From Nocardiopsis mwathae (lineage in GTDB: Bacteria > Actinomycetota > Actinomycetes > Streptosporangiales > Streptosporangiaceae), in NCBI RefSeq assembly GCF_014201195.1, contig NZ_JACHDS010000001.1, positions 3,224,001-3,288,000 on the forward strand: a DNA stretch of 64,000 bases, given 5' to 3'. Of the stretch, positions 41,714 through 51,493 are shown one piece after another. Made by a program: the position numbers and the translations under genes. The notes below the pieces were generated by a model. The model made no database searches. It was not told where the DNA came from and was given only the letters and a program-made list of their open reading frames with translations. Numbering within the stretch: position 1 is the stretch's first letter; each line of letters begins with the position of its first letter.

Positions 41714-42511
41714 ATGTTGATCCTGCTACCCCCGTCCGAAGGCAAGGCGAGTGCGGGGGACGGTCCGAAGTTGGACCTGTCCGCGTTGAGCCTGGCCGAG
41801 GTGACCGAGGCGCGCGAGACGGTGTTGGACGCGCTGGAGCGGGTGTGCTCGGGGCCGGTGGAGACGGCGCGGGAGGTGCTGGGGCTGTCCGCGCGGCAGA
41901 CCGATGCCGTCGAGCGCGATCTGCAGGTGCGCATCGCGCCCACGCTGCGGGCGGCCGACCTCTACACCGGCGTGCTCTTCGACCACCTGCGCCTGCCCGA
42001 GCTGCTGGCCGGGGGCGCCGCGGCGCGTGCCCGGGAGTCGGTGCTCATCTTCTCCGGGCTGTGGGGCGCGGTCGGGGTCGCCGACCCGCTGCCGCCCTAC
42101 CGGTTGTCGATGGGGGTCAAGCTGCCCCCGCTGGGCGCGCTCGGGGCGTTCTGGCGGTCCCGGCTGACCGACGCGCTCGCCGCGCGGGCCGAGGGGCGGC
42201 TGATCGTGGACTGCAGGTCGGCGGCCTATGCCGCCGCGTTCGTGCCCACCGGTGCGGCAGCCGAGCGAGCGGTCGCGGTGCGGGTGCTCCGCGAGACCAC
42301 GAGCGGAGGCGTCACCAAACGATCGGTGGTCAGCCACATGGCCAAGGCCACCCGCGGGGCCATCGCGCACACGCTGCTCGCCGAGGGGGTGGAGGCGGCC
42401 ACCCCGCGGGAGCTGGCCGACGCCCTCAACGACCTCGGGCACACCGCCGAGCTGAGCGCGCCCGCGCGCGGGAAGCGGCCGGCCACGCTCGACGTCGTCG
42501 TGCGCGAGTGA
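41714..42511 (+). CDS. yaaA: YaaA family peroxide stress protein
   Basis: The 265-residue protein matches the YaaA/DUF328 family: MLILLPPSEGKASAG at the N-terminus, SGLWGAVGVADPLPPYRLSMG in the middle and a basic C-terminal block VTKRSVVSHMAKATRGAIAHTLL. YaaA lowers free iron and protects DNA from hydrogen peroxide in E. coli. ATG 41714 is the natural family start; GTG 41699 overlapping the vapC stop would add five residues. The protein is cytosolic. Confidence 0.9.
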   Translation: MLILLPPSEGKASAGDGPKLDLSALSLAEVTEARETVLDALERVCSGPVETAREVLGLSARQTDAVERDLQVRIAPTLRAADLYTGVLFDHLRLPELLAGGAAARARESVLIFSGLWGAVGVADPLPPYRLSMGVKLPPLGALGAFWRSRLTDALAARAEGRLIVDCRSAAYAAAFVPTGAAAERAVAVRVLRETTSGGVTKRSVVSHMAKATRGAIAHTLLAEGVEAATPRELADALNDLGHTAELSAPARGKRPATLDVVVRE

Positions 42512-42564
42512 CCCGGGCGTGACCGCGGCGCCGCGGGGGTGAGTGCTCCTCCCCCGCCGCCGTG

Positions 42565-43587
42565 TCAGGCCATCTTGAGGTCGACCAGCGCCGTGGCGAA
42601 CTCGTGCCGGGCCGACTGCCGGTACCCCCACGGCTTGGCGACGAGGTGGTTGCCCACCTGCTCCAGGTGCCAGCGCGCCGCGTCATGGGCCCCCGCCTCG
42701 TAGAAGCACCAGCCGAAGTAGTGGTGGGCGGCCAGGTCGTCCGGGTGCGGGCCGGGTGCCGCCGTGCACCACTTGGCGGCCGCCGCCCGCAGCTCCGCCA
42801 CGGCGGCCTCGGACCAGTGCTCCTCCTGGAACTTCACGTACTCCCAGGTCTTGTCCTGGTGCTCGACCAGGTCGTCGTAGACGCGCTGGACGTACTCGTA
42901 GTGCGCCATCGGCAGCAGGTAGGGAACCGGGTGCCCGTTGGGTGCCAGGGCGACGGTCTCGCGGGCGAAGGCGAACATCTCCGCGTGCGACCCGTACCAC
43001 TTCTCGCACAGCACCTGCAGGCGGCGCCAGTTCGCGTCGATGAGGAAGCGGGCACGCTGGGCGACGTTGGCCCAGATCCGGTCCTGCCGGTCGCGGTCGA
43101 GCTGCATGCCCATCCCGTAGGCGAGCATCTCGTGCCAGGGGGTGGGGTCGTCGGGGCGCAGCTTGGCGGCTTCGAGCAGGGGTTCCTCGGCGGCTCCGAG
43201 GCTGGCGAAGAAGAGCTTGTAGCGGTCCTCGCCGACGGTGTCGGAGTACCCGCCGCCGCGGATCTCCCAGGCCTCGCTGACCAGCGTGGAGCCGAGCCAG
43301 ACCAGGATGTCGGCGGCGTCTTCGGCCGGCATTCCGTCGGCTAGGAGGTCGAAGACCTCCCCGCTGCGTCCGATCGCGGCATCGCCCAGTGTGCCCACCC
43401 GGCTGACCCGCAGCTCGTGGTCGTAGCGGCACTCGCGCAGCAGCGCCAGCCCGGCCTGCAGGTAGCCGTCGCCCACGGCCTGCGCGCCCGCGCTCAGCGC
43501 CGGGTCCTGCCATAGGCCGGTGGTGACGAAGCCTTCGGCGAGCGCCTCGATCTTCGCCTTCTTCTTGCGGTTGCCGAACAGTCCCAT
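42565..43587 (-). CDS. conserved hypothetical, helical (TPR/DUF4034-like) protein
   Basis: The 340-residue protein is predicted almost entirely helical. It starts with a basic MGLFGNRKKKAKIEALAEG and contains repeated Trp/Tyr-anchored helices (EDAADILVWLGSTLVSEAWEI, PTPWHEMLAYGMG, NWRRLQVLCEKWYGSH, AAHHYFGWCFYEAGAHDAARWHLEQVG). It resembles the DUF4034-type tetratricopeptide-like proteins, but I am not certain. No signal peptide; a cytosolic scaffold role is plausible. ATG 43587 follows a TAATGT box at 43597-43602 by 9 nt. It is convergent with yaaA. Confidence 0.6.
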   Translation of the reverse strand: MGLFGNRKKKAKIEALAEGFVTTGLWQDPALSAGAQAVGDGYLQAGLALLRECRYDHELRVSRVGTLGDAAIGRSGEVFDLLADGMPAEDAADILVWLGSTLVSEAWEIRGGGYSDTVGEDRYKLFFASLGAAEEPLLEAAKLRPDDPTPWHEMLAYGMGMQLDRDRQDRIWANVAQRARFLIDANWRRLQVLCEKWYGSHAEMFAFARETVALAPNGHPVPYLLPMAHYEYVQRVYDDLVEHQDKTWEYVKFQEEHWSEAAVAELRAAAAKWCTAAPGPHPDDLAAHHYFGWCFYEAGAHDAARWHLEQVGNHLVAKPWGYRQSARHEFATALVDLKMA

Positions 43588-43891
43588 GGTTCTGCGACAT
43601 TAGCGGCAGAACGGACGGGGCGGCGCCCCAGGGCCCCGAGCACGGGTAACGAACCGGTCTCGGTCCTTTATCTCAGTCCTACACGGCATCCGGCAGGATC
43701 GTTCCCGTCGGATGAAGGATGTACGGAGCGGCGCCCCGGCACAGCGCCCCCCTCGGGAATCGCCACACCCGGGGGACCGGCCGGCCGGGCGGGGCCGCAC
43801 ACGGACCGGGCCGACCTTCCAAGGTCGCGGGAAGGTCGGCCCGGGGAAAACCAGCGCGAGGGCGGCGGTCCGCCCCGCGGATGCCGCGGGG
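43588..43891. other. 304-bp region between the DUF4034-like gene and hrdB, with hrdB terminator
   Basis: The half nearest hrdB contains the terminator hairpin listed separately (43806-43844). The half nearest the hypothetical gene should contain its promoter (TAATGT at 43597-43602). No additional gene is supported. Confidence 0.5.
43806..43844 (-). terminator. stem-loop terminator of hrdB
   Basis: CCGGGCCGACCTTCC and its perfect complement (15 bp) flank a 9-nt loop, about 50 bp beyond the hrdB stop codon on the minus strand, followed in that direction by a C/T-rich stretch. Confidence 0.75.
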
Positions 43892-45577
<1,686 letters not shown>

Positions 45578-45878
45578 AAACACCTCTCGAACGGACGTGT
45601 GGCGAGATTGCTGGACCCGGCGGCCGAAGAGCCACGAGGGAGAGCGCTGCCCTGTCCTCGCTGTTGCCCGGGATCGTCCTCGCCTCGGCGAGGAAGACTT
45701 ATTTTCTTCAGCGTATGCGCCCTGTCTAGCGTTTGGGCACATCCGCCCAGTAGGATTTTTCTCCGCGATACGTGCGGATCGAACCCCACCGTCGGGTCCT
45801 CGAACCCACCCCCCGCGCGAGCGGGGTTAATGGTTCCTCCACCTTAGGCAAAGTGGCGGACTTCTTCGTACGGTCTGC
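45578..45878. other. 301-bp upstream region of hrdB
   Basis: The hrdB promoter region. A TACGCT -10-like box on the minus strand (45710-45715) would give a leader of about 130 nt. A perfect 7-bp hairpin (CCTCGCC/GGCGAGG, 45678-45693) sits in that leader. CCCCGC/GCGGGG with a GCGA loop (45811-45826) may end the upstream SpoIIE phosphatase transcript. No SigR-type (GGAAT/GTT) promoter was evident. Confidence 0.5.
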
Positions 45879-47981
45879 TTACTCCGGCGTGGCCTCGTTC
45901 ACCGGAAGGTGGACGGCGAGCAGTGTGACGTCGTCGTCCTGCTCATACCCTGCGAGCATGCCCTCAACAAGGTACTCCAGCATGTGCTGTGGATCCCCCA
46001 CCACCTCCGGCGGCGCCTGAGACGCTACGGCGACTAGATCTTCGATCCCGGTGGCGACGGCCCGCCTCCGGTTCTCAACAAGTCCATCGGAGTAGAGCAC
46101 CACGGTGTTACCGGGTTCCACGAAAAATTTCTGGTGCCCGCGCTCCGAACTCACCCCCAGCGGCGTGTCGGGCTCTCCTTCCAGCAGGCGCGGCGCCCCG
46201 TCGGCGGAGACCACCAGGGGCGGCGGGTGGCCCGCGTTGCTCAGGTCGATCTGCCCGGTCTCCGGGTCGAGGACGAAGTAGACCAGGGTGGTGACCTGGT
46301 CCAGGCCCTCGGTCGCGTCGAACATGCGGTCGAGCCCGGTGAGCACGTCGGCGGGCTCGGGCATGCTGAACGCCAGCGCCCGCAGGGCGTTGCGCACCCG
46401 GCTCATCCCGGTGGCCGCCTTGAGCCCCTTGCCCATGACGTCGCCGAGGACGCCGGCCACCCGGCCGTCGGGCAGCGGGAAGGCGTCGTACCAGTCGCCG
46501 CCCACCTGCACGTGCTGGGTGCCGGAGCTGTAGGAGGCCCGCATCCGGATGCCCTTGACCTCGGGCAGGTCCTCGGGCAGCAGGCTCTGCTGCAGTGCCT
46601 CCGCGGTGCGGTGCTCACGTTCGAAGAGCTGGGCGCGCTCCAGTGCGAGCGCGCACTGCCCGGCCAGCGCCTCCAGGAAGACCTTCTCCTCGTCGGAGAC
46701 GTCGCGGCGACCGGTGAACGCGAAGCGCAGCGCGCCCATCGGCAGCCCGGCGCTGAGCAGGGGCAGGGCGATCCACGCCTGCTCGTCGGTGTGTTCCAGG
46801 AAGCGCTCCACCTCGGGCGCGTCGTCGAGCAGGGCGCGCAGCTCCAGCCGGCTGCCGACGATGAGCGGCCCGCGCTCGCGCACGGCCGCCGCCATCGTGC
46901 AGGGGAAGTCCAGTGCGGCGTCGCACGGCTGGGCGCCGGGGATGTCGGGCAGCTCGTAGGCGGAGGAGCCCAGCAGCCGCAGCCGGAGGCGGTCGCGGTC
47001 CAGTTCGGCGATGGTGGTGCGGTCGGCGCCCACCGCGGAGCGGCCGATCTCGGCCATGACCTCGACGACCTGGTCGACGGTGAGCGCCTCGGCCAGGTCG
47101 GAGGTGGCCTTCTGCAACCGCACCGTACGCAGTGCCGCCTCACCCAGCTGCTGGGTGAGGCGCTGCCGCATGTCGTCGGCCTCACGCTGGACGGTGACGT
47201 CGGTGTTGGCGCCGACCCACTCCACGACCTCGCCGCCACGGGTGATCGGCACCGCCCGCGAGCGGTAGTGCCGGGTCTCGCCGGACTGGCTGCGGATCCG
47301 GAAGGTGGCGTCGAAGATCATCCGGTCGGCGACGGCATCGTCCCAGGCGCGCTCGACCCGCTCCCGGTCGTCGGGGTGGACGGCGTCGAGCCAGCCGCGG
47401 CCCAGGTACCGCTCGACCGTCTGGCCGGTGATGGCACGCCATTCCGGGCAGTCCTCGCCGACCTCCCCTTCCGGGTCGGCCGCCCAGACCACCTGGTTGG
47501 TGGCGGCGAGCAGGGACCGGTAGCGCTCCTCGCTGCGGCGCAACGCCACCTCCGCCTTGTGCCTGTCGCTCAGGTCGACCGCGATGAGCGCCACGCCGTC
47601 GATCACTCCGTCCTCACCGTAGGCGGGAAACCAGGACAGGGCCCAGTGCGGCTGCTCTCCGTAGCCGTCCGTGTCGCCGCCGACGAGGTGGTGGTCGCTG
47701 TAGACCACGGTCTCACCGGCGAGTGCCGCCGTGATGGCGGATTCGTGGGCCGCGACGTCGTCCGGAGAGGAGCAGACCTCGGCCGGGGTACGCCCGTGGA
47801 GTTCGGCTTCGCCGTGTCCGTATATCCCGGCCAGTGTCCGATTCACCCGGCGGAAGCGGGCCGAGGTGTCGAGAAACGCGAATCCGATGGGTGCTTCCTT
47901 GAGCAGCGTGTCGAGCAGGGCCGAATCGGAGGACCCGAGTCCGGACATGCGAGGGAGCGGGAGGGATGTCTCGGTGCTCAA
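45879..47981 (-). CDS. PAS-PAS-GAF-SpoIIE (PP2C) serine phosphatase
   Basis: The 700-residue cytosolic protein has two PAS domains (about residues 25-140 and 150-275; SRFRRVNRTLAGIYGHGEAELHGRTPAEV and VWAADPEG..ITGQTVERYLGRGWLDAVHPDDR), a GAF domain (about 300-460, with ADRTTIAELDRDRLRL) and a C-terminal SpoIIE/PP2C phosphatase domain (GGDWYDAFPLPDGRVAGVLGDVMGKGLKAA, NAGHPPPLVV, VVLYSDGLVENR). Such proteins dephosphorylate anti-anti-sigma factors in partner-switching cascades in response to light, redox or ligand signals. The TTG start at 47981 follows GGAGGT by 7 nt. No anti-sigma gene is adjacent; the target may be elsewhere. Confidence 0.9.
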   Translation of the reverse strand: MSTETSLPLPRMSGLGSSDSALLDTLLKEAPIGFAFLDTSARFRRVNRTLAGIYGHGEAELHGRTPAEVCSSPDDVAAHESAITAALAGETVVYSDHHLVGGDTDGYGEQPHWALSWFPAYGEDGVIDGVALIAVDLSDRHKAEVALRRSEERYRSLLAATNQVVWAADPEGEVGEDCPEWRAITGQTVERYLGRGWLDAVHPDDRERVERAWDDAVADRMIFDATFRIRSQSGETRHYRSRAVPITRGGEVVEWVGANTDVTVQREADDMRQRLTQQLGEAALRTVRLQKATSDLAEALTVDQVVEVMAEIGRSAVGADRTTIAELDRDRLRLRLLGSSAYELPDIPGAQPCDAALDFPCTMAAAVRERGPLIVGSRLELRALLDDAPEVERFLEHTDEQAWIALPLLSAGLPMGALRFAFTGRRDVSDEEKVFLEALAGQCALALERAQLFEREHRTAEALQQSLLPEDLPEVKGIRMRASYSSGTQHVQVGGDWYDAFPLPDGRVAGVLGDVMGKGLKAATGMSRVRNALRALAFSMPEPADVLTGLDRMFDATEGLDQVTTLVYFVLDPETGQIDLSNAGHPPPLVVSADGAPRLLEGEPDTPLGVSSERGHQKFFVEPGNTVVLYSDGLVENRRRAVATGIEDLVAVASQAPPEVVGDPQHMLEYLVEGMLAGYEQDDDVTLLAVHLPVNEATPE

Positions 47982-48308
47982 CAATGACACCTCCGGGGTC
48001 CGGGTCACCCCCACGGGCGTGGGGCTCGCTCATGCGAGCGCCAAGAGCTTAACGAATCAGGGGGAGGGAAAGAGGACGTGAGGCGGACCGGCACCGCCCC
48101 GGCTCCGGCCACCTCGCGGCGACGCGTGCGGACGCGGCGCCGTCTCCGCCCAGCATAGGCCACCGGTCTCCGGGGAGCCGATGCCGCGGCGGAAAGTCAA
48201 CGTCGTTCACGGAAGGCAAATGATACGCCGTGATGCTCACGTTCGCTGCCCCAGGCCTGGTTTCGGTCAGCCCATTCTCGGCGAAACGCCGCCTTGAGCT
48301 GGAGGAAC

Positions 48309-48392
48309 ATGGATATTTACAGAGCCAGGCAGTTTTCCCTCTTGGTCCGAAAAAGGTATACACCAATTAAAGGTCGGCCGGAGAGGGGTTGA
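48309..48392 (+). CDS. possible 27-residue basic peptide
   Basis: ATG 48309 has a consensus-like GGAGG site 4 nt upstream and opens a 27-codon frame, MDIYRARQFSLLVRKRYTPI and a short basic tail, ending in TGA 48390-48392. Its codons include A/T-ending ones that are rare in this window (aga, aaa, att). It could be a leader peptide before the gene at 48466 or a recent acquisition; it may also be chance. Confidence 0.3.
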   Translation: MDIYRARQFSLLVRKRYTPIKGRPERG

Positions 48393-48416
48393 CACCCTTC
48401 CCCGAACAAGTGAAAT
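48389..48416 (+). promoter_or_regulatory. candidate promoter for the gene at 48466 (TTGACA-16-TGAAAT)
   Basis: TTGACA at 48389-48394 is a perfect -35 hexamer and TGAAAT at 48411-48416 a partial -10, separated by 16 bp. It is the best conventional promoter in the window. Transcription would begin about 45 nt before ATG 48466. Confidence 0.45.
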
Positions 48417-48465
48417 GGATGGAGGTCGCCGTCCAGACCACCGCCAGCGAGGGGCGTGAGCAAGG

Positions 48466-48723
48466 ATGCTCCAGACCTATCCCGTCCGTGACCTGCAGGA
48501 GGTCACGGCCCGACTGCACGACGAGTTCAGCGTCCTGTCCCATCGATGCGTCGAACGCTGTGTCAACGACAGCTGGAAATGCGCGGAGCACCTCGGGTAC
48601 CAGGTCACGCCGAGCCTGGTGGAGGGCCTCGCCAGGGAACACCTGCAAGCCATGATCAACTCGCAGCCGCCGTCCCGGCTGAGCGTCCCCCTGCCGACCC
48701 GGCCACGCGAAGGACTGCTGTAG
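48466..48723 (+). CDS. small three-helix protein (DUF3562-like)
   Basis: The 85-residue protein has the segment LHDEFSVLSHRCVERCVNDSWKCAEHLGYQVTPSLVEGLAREHL, a pattern of three amphipathic helices reminiscent of DUF3562 proteins, followed by a short Pro/Arg tail. Two cysteines are four residues apart in RCVERCVND. No signal peptide is present. A good promoter and a following hairpin make it a monocistronic gene. The function is unknown. Confidence 0.65.
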   Translation: MLQTYPVRDLQEVTARLHDEFSVLSHRCVERCVNDSWKCAEHLGYQVTPSLVEGLAREHLQAMINSQPPSRLSVPLPTRPREGLL

Positions 48724-48790
48724 GGACCGCTGCCGCCGTCCGCCGCGACGCGGCCGGCACGGCGCACGGACGCGCGGTGCGCGCACTCCG

Positions 48791-48811
48791 GGGCGCCCCA
48801 CCGGGGCGCCC
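48791..48811 (+). terminator. stem-loop after the DUF3562-like gene
   Basis: GGGCGCCCC and its complement GGGGCGCCC form a 9-bp stem with a 3-nt loop, 68 bp beyond the stop codon. Confidence 0.55.
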
Positions 48812-48896
48812 TCCTCGTGTGGGTGCACCACGTTCGCGCCGAACGCCGTGTGCACACCGCGGCGGCGATGCGAACCGGCCCGGACCACGTGTGCCA

Positions 48897-48902
48897 TAGG
48901 CT
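48897..48902 (+). promoter_or_regulatory. candidate -10 box TAGGCT, leaderless promoter
   Basis: TAGGCT ends exactly 7 nt before GTG 48910; no ribosome-binding site is present. It fixes the start of the following large gene, whose frame is otherwise open further upstream. Confidence 0.5.
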
Positions 48903-48909
48903 TTATCGG

Positions 48910-50598
48910 GTGTCCGTTCCTTCCCACTCCCCGCGGCCGGACGGCGAGCCCGTGCCGGACGCCGTCTTCGCAGAGATGCTGCGCGCGGCCCGAGCGCTCC
49001 TCGCGATGCGGCACCCGCTGGACGCCGAGATCGGCGTCAGCGAGATGCTGGGCTCCTGGTGGGGACTGAGCATGCCGGGCACGCCCGGGGCCGACGTCGA
49101 ACGGCGCCTCGGCGAGGGGCTGGTCGCGCACGCCGCCGCCTCCGGCACCGCGGCCGGGCTCGCCCTGCTGAGCGGCATCGCGGCCCTGGGCACCTCGCGC
49201 CGCCAGCGCATCCTCGCCAAGAAGGGCGTCCTCGACCTGAGCGGGCAGGGCGTCGGCCGACCCACGTGGGCCGCCGCGCTGGGCGCCGCTCGGCCCGTCG
49301 CCGCCTACGTCTCCGGGTCGCGATTCGGCGACACCGACGACATCATCTGCACCTTTCGCCACGAATGCGACCCCGACCCCGGTGAGGAGGCGAAAGCCGA
49401 CGGCTCCGGGCACGCGCTGATCGCCGTCGTCGACCACAACAGCGGCGGGGTCCTACGCGACGCCTGGGTGACCACCAAGGTCGGCCGACTGCTGGAGCAC
49501 TGCCGCGCCGAAGCGGCCGACAACCCCATGGCGACCTTCGAACCGCTGGACCTCGGCCGCGCCCGCGACCTGCTGGAGGCCGCGGTCGCCCGCACCGACC
49601 GGCGGCTGGCCGACAGCACCGCGGCGCACACCGACCCCGACACGGCCGCACACGGCCCCGGGCTCACCGGACGATCCCTCGCGGCGCACCATGCCCTGCT
49701 CCGCGCCCGGATCCGGGTCCTGCCACACGCGCCGGAAAGCGCCGCCGAACCGGTGTGGCGGCATGACCGCAGGGCCATGCTGGCCGCGCGCTTCCTCGCC
49801 TCCGACGAGGCCGCGGAGCTCTCCGACTCCTATGCGGCCAGCAGATGCGTCGACCACATCATCGACTACGGCTGCGACCGGGACGCCGGCCGCCCGCTGC
49901 GGGTGAGCCCGCGCAAGGTCGAAGCGTTCCTGCTGAGCTGGCTGCCGCGGCGAGTGGTCCTGCTCCCGGCCGAGCAGGAGGCCATGCCCCACGTGCTGGC
50001 GGCGTGGATCCGCTGGACCGGCCCCAGGTCCGGGCTGCCCGACATCGCGGTCGGTGCCACCCTGGACGCGCTGTGGGAGGCGACCACCCCGTTCACCACC
50101 TCCTACCGCGACCCCAGCGCCTCCTTCGGGCTGAACCAGGAGGCGATCCGGCGGCTGCTGCCCGACCGCGACCTGTCGGCGCTGCCCCGCCGCATGTTCG
50201 CCTTCCCCCTGCTCGCCAGCGACCTGCTGGAGGAGTCGGCGGGCGACTTCGACCCCTCGACCTCGGCCGGGCGCCGCGCGCTGCTCCGCCTGGACCATTT
50301 CGGCGAGTACGACGCTCCGGCCGCCCACCGCGGCAGGCACGAGACCCCGGCCGACGGCGGGGCGACCGACCACGGCACGACCGAGGACGGCGCCCGCGCC
50401 GCGACCGAGGCGGAGCTCACCGCGCACGAGCATCTCGCCGAACGCCTGTGGCACGGCGAACCACCCGCGCTGTGGGCGGCGGCCCAGCGTCTCCTCGACC
50501 GCGGGCTCAGCCGCCCCGCCGTGCTGCGGACCCTGCTCGACACCCTGGCGTCGGCTCAGGACGGCGAGGAGCCGACGGCGGCGCTGGAGGACCTGTAG
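48910..50598 (+). CDS. conserved hypothetical protein, unknown
   Basis: The 562-residue cytosolic protein is unrecognised. It has two parts: an N-terminal half with SEMLGSWWGLSMPG, GIAALGTSRRQRILAKKG and a GLALLSGIAAL stretch, and a C-terminal half with repeated DPxTSAGRRALLRLDHFG-type, Trp-containing helices and the VDHIIDYGCDRDAGRPLRVSPRKVEAFLLSWLPRR block. Residues about 470-520 are a low-complexity, acidic and histidine-containing linker. Start at GTG 48910 because a -10 box lies 7 nt upstream. No nearby gene explains its role. Confidence 0.7.
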   Translation: MSVPSHSPRPDGEPVPDAVFAEMLRAARALLAMRHPLDAEIGVSEMLGSWWGLSMPGTPGADVERRLGEGLVAHAAASGTAAGLALLSGIAALGTSRRQRILAKKGVLDLSGQGVGRPTWAAALGAARPVAAYVSGSRFGDTDDIICTFRHECDPDPGEEAKADGSGHALIAVVDHNSGGVLRDAWVTTKVGRLLEHCRAEAADNPMATFEPLDLGRARDLLEAAVARTDRRLADSTAAHTDPDTAAHGPGLTGRSLAAHHALLRARIRVLPHAPESAAEPVWRHDRRAMLAARFLASDEAAELSDSYAASRCVDHIIDYGCDRDAGRPLRVSPRKVEAFLLSWLPRRVVLLPAEQEAMPHVLAAWIRWTGPRSGLPDIAVGATLDALWEATTPFTTSYRDPSASFGLNQEAIRRLLPDRDLSALPRRMFAFPLLASDLLEESAGDFDPSTSAGRRALLRLDHFGEYDAPAAHRGRHETPADGGATDHGTTEDGARAATEAELTAHEHLAERLWHGEPPALWAAAQRLLDRGLSRPAVLRTLLDTLASAQDGEEPTAALEDL

Positions 50599-50650
50599 TC
50601 CTCCGCCGACGACCCCACGGCCCCCTCGCGCCACCCGCCCGACGCCGTCA

Positions 50651-51439
50651 TCACCCGGGCGACAGGAGGCGTTCGCGCAGGGCGGTGACGGTCTCCGGGG
50701 CGACCTTCAGGCCGTCGGCGACATAGCCCTCGAAGGACCCGTAGACCCGGTCGGCCTCGTCGAACGCCGACTGCAGGTACTCCGCGCGCACCTCCATCAG
50801 CGGCTGGAGCAGGTCCGGGTCGATCCCGTAACGGGCGGCGGACCCGTGCATCCACTCCCGCGCCTGGGCCAGGCGCGCATTGCTGGCGAGGTAGTCGGCG
50901 ACGATGGTCTCGCGGGGAACATCCAGCAGGGCCAAAAGGACGGCCGCACCCCAGCCGGTGCGGTCCTTGCCCGCGCTGCAGTGGAAGACCAGCGGGGAGG
51001 GGCCGGCCGCGGTGAGCCGCACCAGCTCCCCGTACCCGGCCAGGGCGTCCTCCCAACTGACCAGCATGCGGTTGACCTCGTGCACGAAGCGCTCACCGCC
51101 GCCGTTGCCGAGCAGTTCGGCGGAGCGCTCCGGGTCGGTCAGCATCGCGGCGAGGTCGGCGCCGGTGCTGTGGTCCCCCTGGACGTCGATGACCGCGTAC
51201 TCGACGCCGTCGGGGACGCGGTCGGCCGCGGCTGCGCGCTCGAAGGAGGTCCGCAGGTCGACCTGGAGCCGCAGGCCCAGACGGTCGCCGAGCGCGTGCA
51301 GCTCGTCGTCGGTGAGGTTGGCCAGGGAGTCGGAGCGGTAGACCAGGCCGCGGCGGACGACGGATCCGTCGCGGGTGGTGTGTCCGCCGAGGTCGCGGAA
51401 GTTGGGGGCGCTGGCCGGGAAGTGGGCGTCATTCGTCAC
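50651..51439 (-). CDS. tyrosine/serine phosphatase, HCxxGKDRTG type
   Basis: The 262-residue protein has the N-terminal FRDLGGHTTRDGSVVRRGLVYRSDSLANLTDDELHAL segment of the atypical tyrosine phosphatase family (Y_phosphatase3; relatives include PtpB-like lipid and protein phosphatases). The catalytic P-loop HCSAGKDRTGWG carries the nucleophilic Cys and Arg. The C-terminus has helices typical of the group. It should dephosphorylate phosphotyrosine or phosphoinositides. GTG 51439 is chosen because a TATCGT box lies 7 nt upstream (leaderless). Confidence 0.88.
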   Translation of the reverse strand: MTNDAHFPASAPNFRDLGGHTTRDGSVVRRGLVYRSDSLANLTDDELHALGDRLGLRLQVDLRTSFERAAAADRVPDGVEYAVIDVQGDHSTGADLAAMLTDPERSAELLGNGGGERFVHEVNRMLVSWEDALAGYGELVRLTAAGPSPLVFHCSAGKDRTGWGAAVLLALLDVPRETIVADYLASNARLAQAREWMHGSAARYGIDPDLLQPLMEVRAEYLQSAFDEADRVYGSFEGYVADGLKVAPETVTALRERLLSPG

Positions 51440-51446
51440 GGATGCG

Positions 51447-51452
51447 ACGATA
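51447..51452 (-). promoter_or_regulatory. candidate -10 box TATCGT, leaderless promoter of the phosphatase gene
   Basis: TATCGT on the minus strand ends exactly 7 nt before GTG 51439; there is no Shine-Dalgarno sequence. Confidence 0.5.
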
Positions 51453-51493
51453 CCGACCACCGGTCACGGCCCTGTACCGCGCGGCGGCGCCCC

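Larger units (their letters stand above)
47982..48465. other. 484-bp divergent region with an AT-richer core
   Basis: This gap separates the SpoIIE phosphatase gene from the plus-strand gene at 48466. The segment 48309-48420 is clearly less GC-rich than its surroundings and holds a short candidate frame and a strong-looking promoter, both listed separately. Nothing else is coding. Confidence 0.5.
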
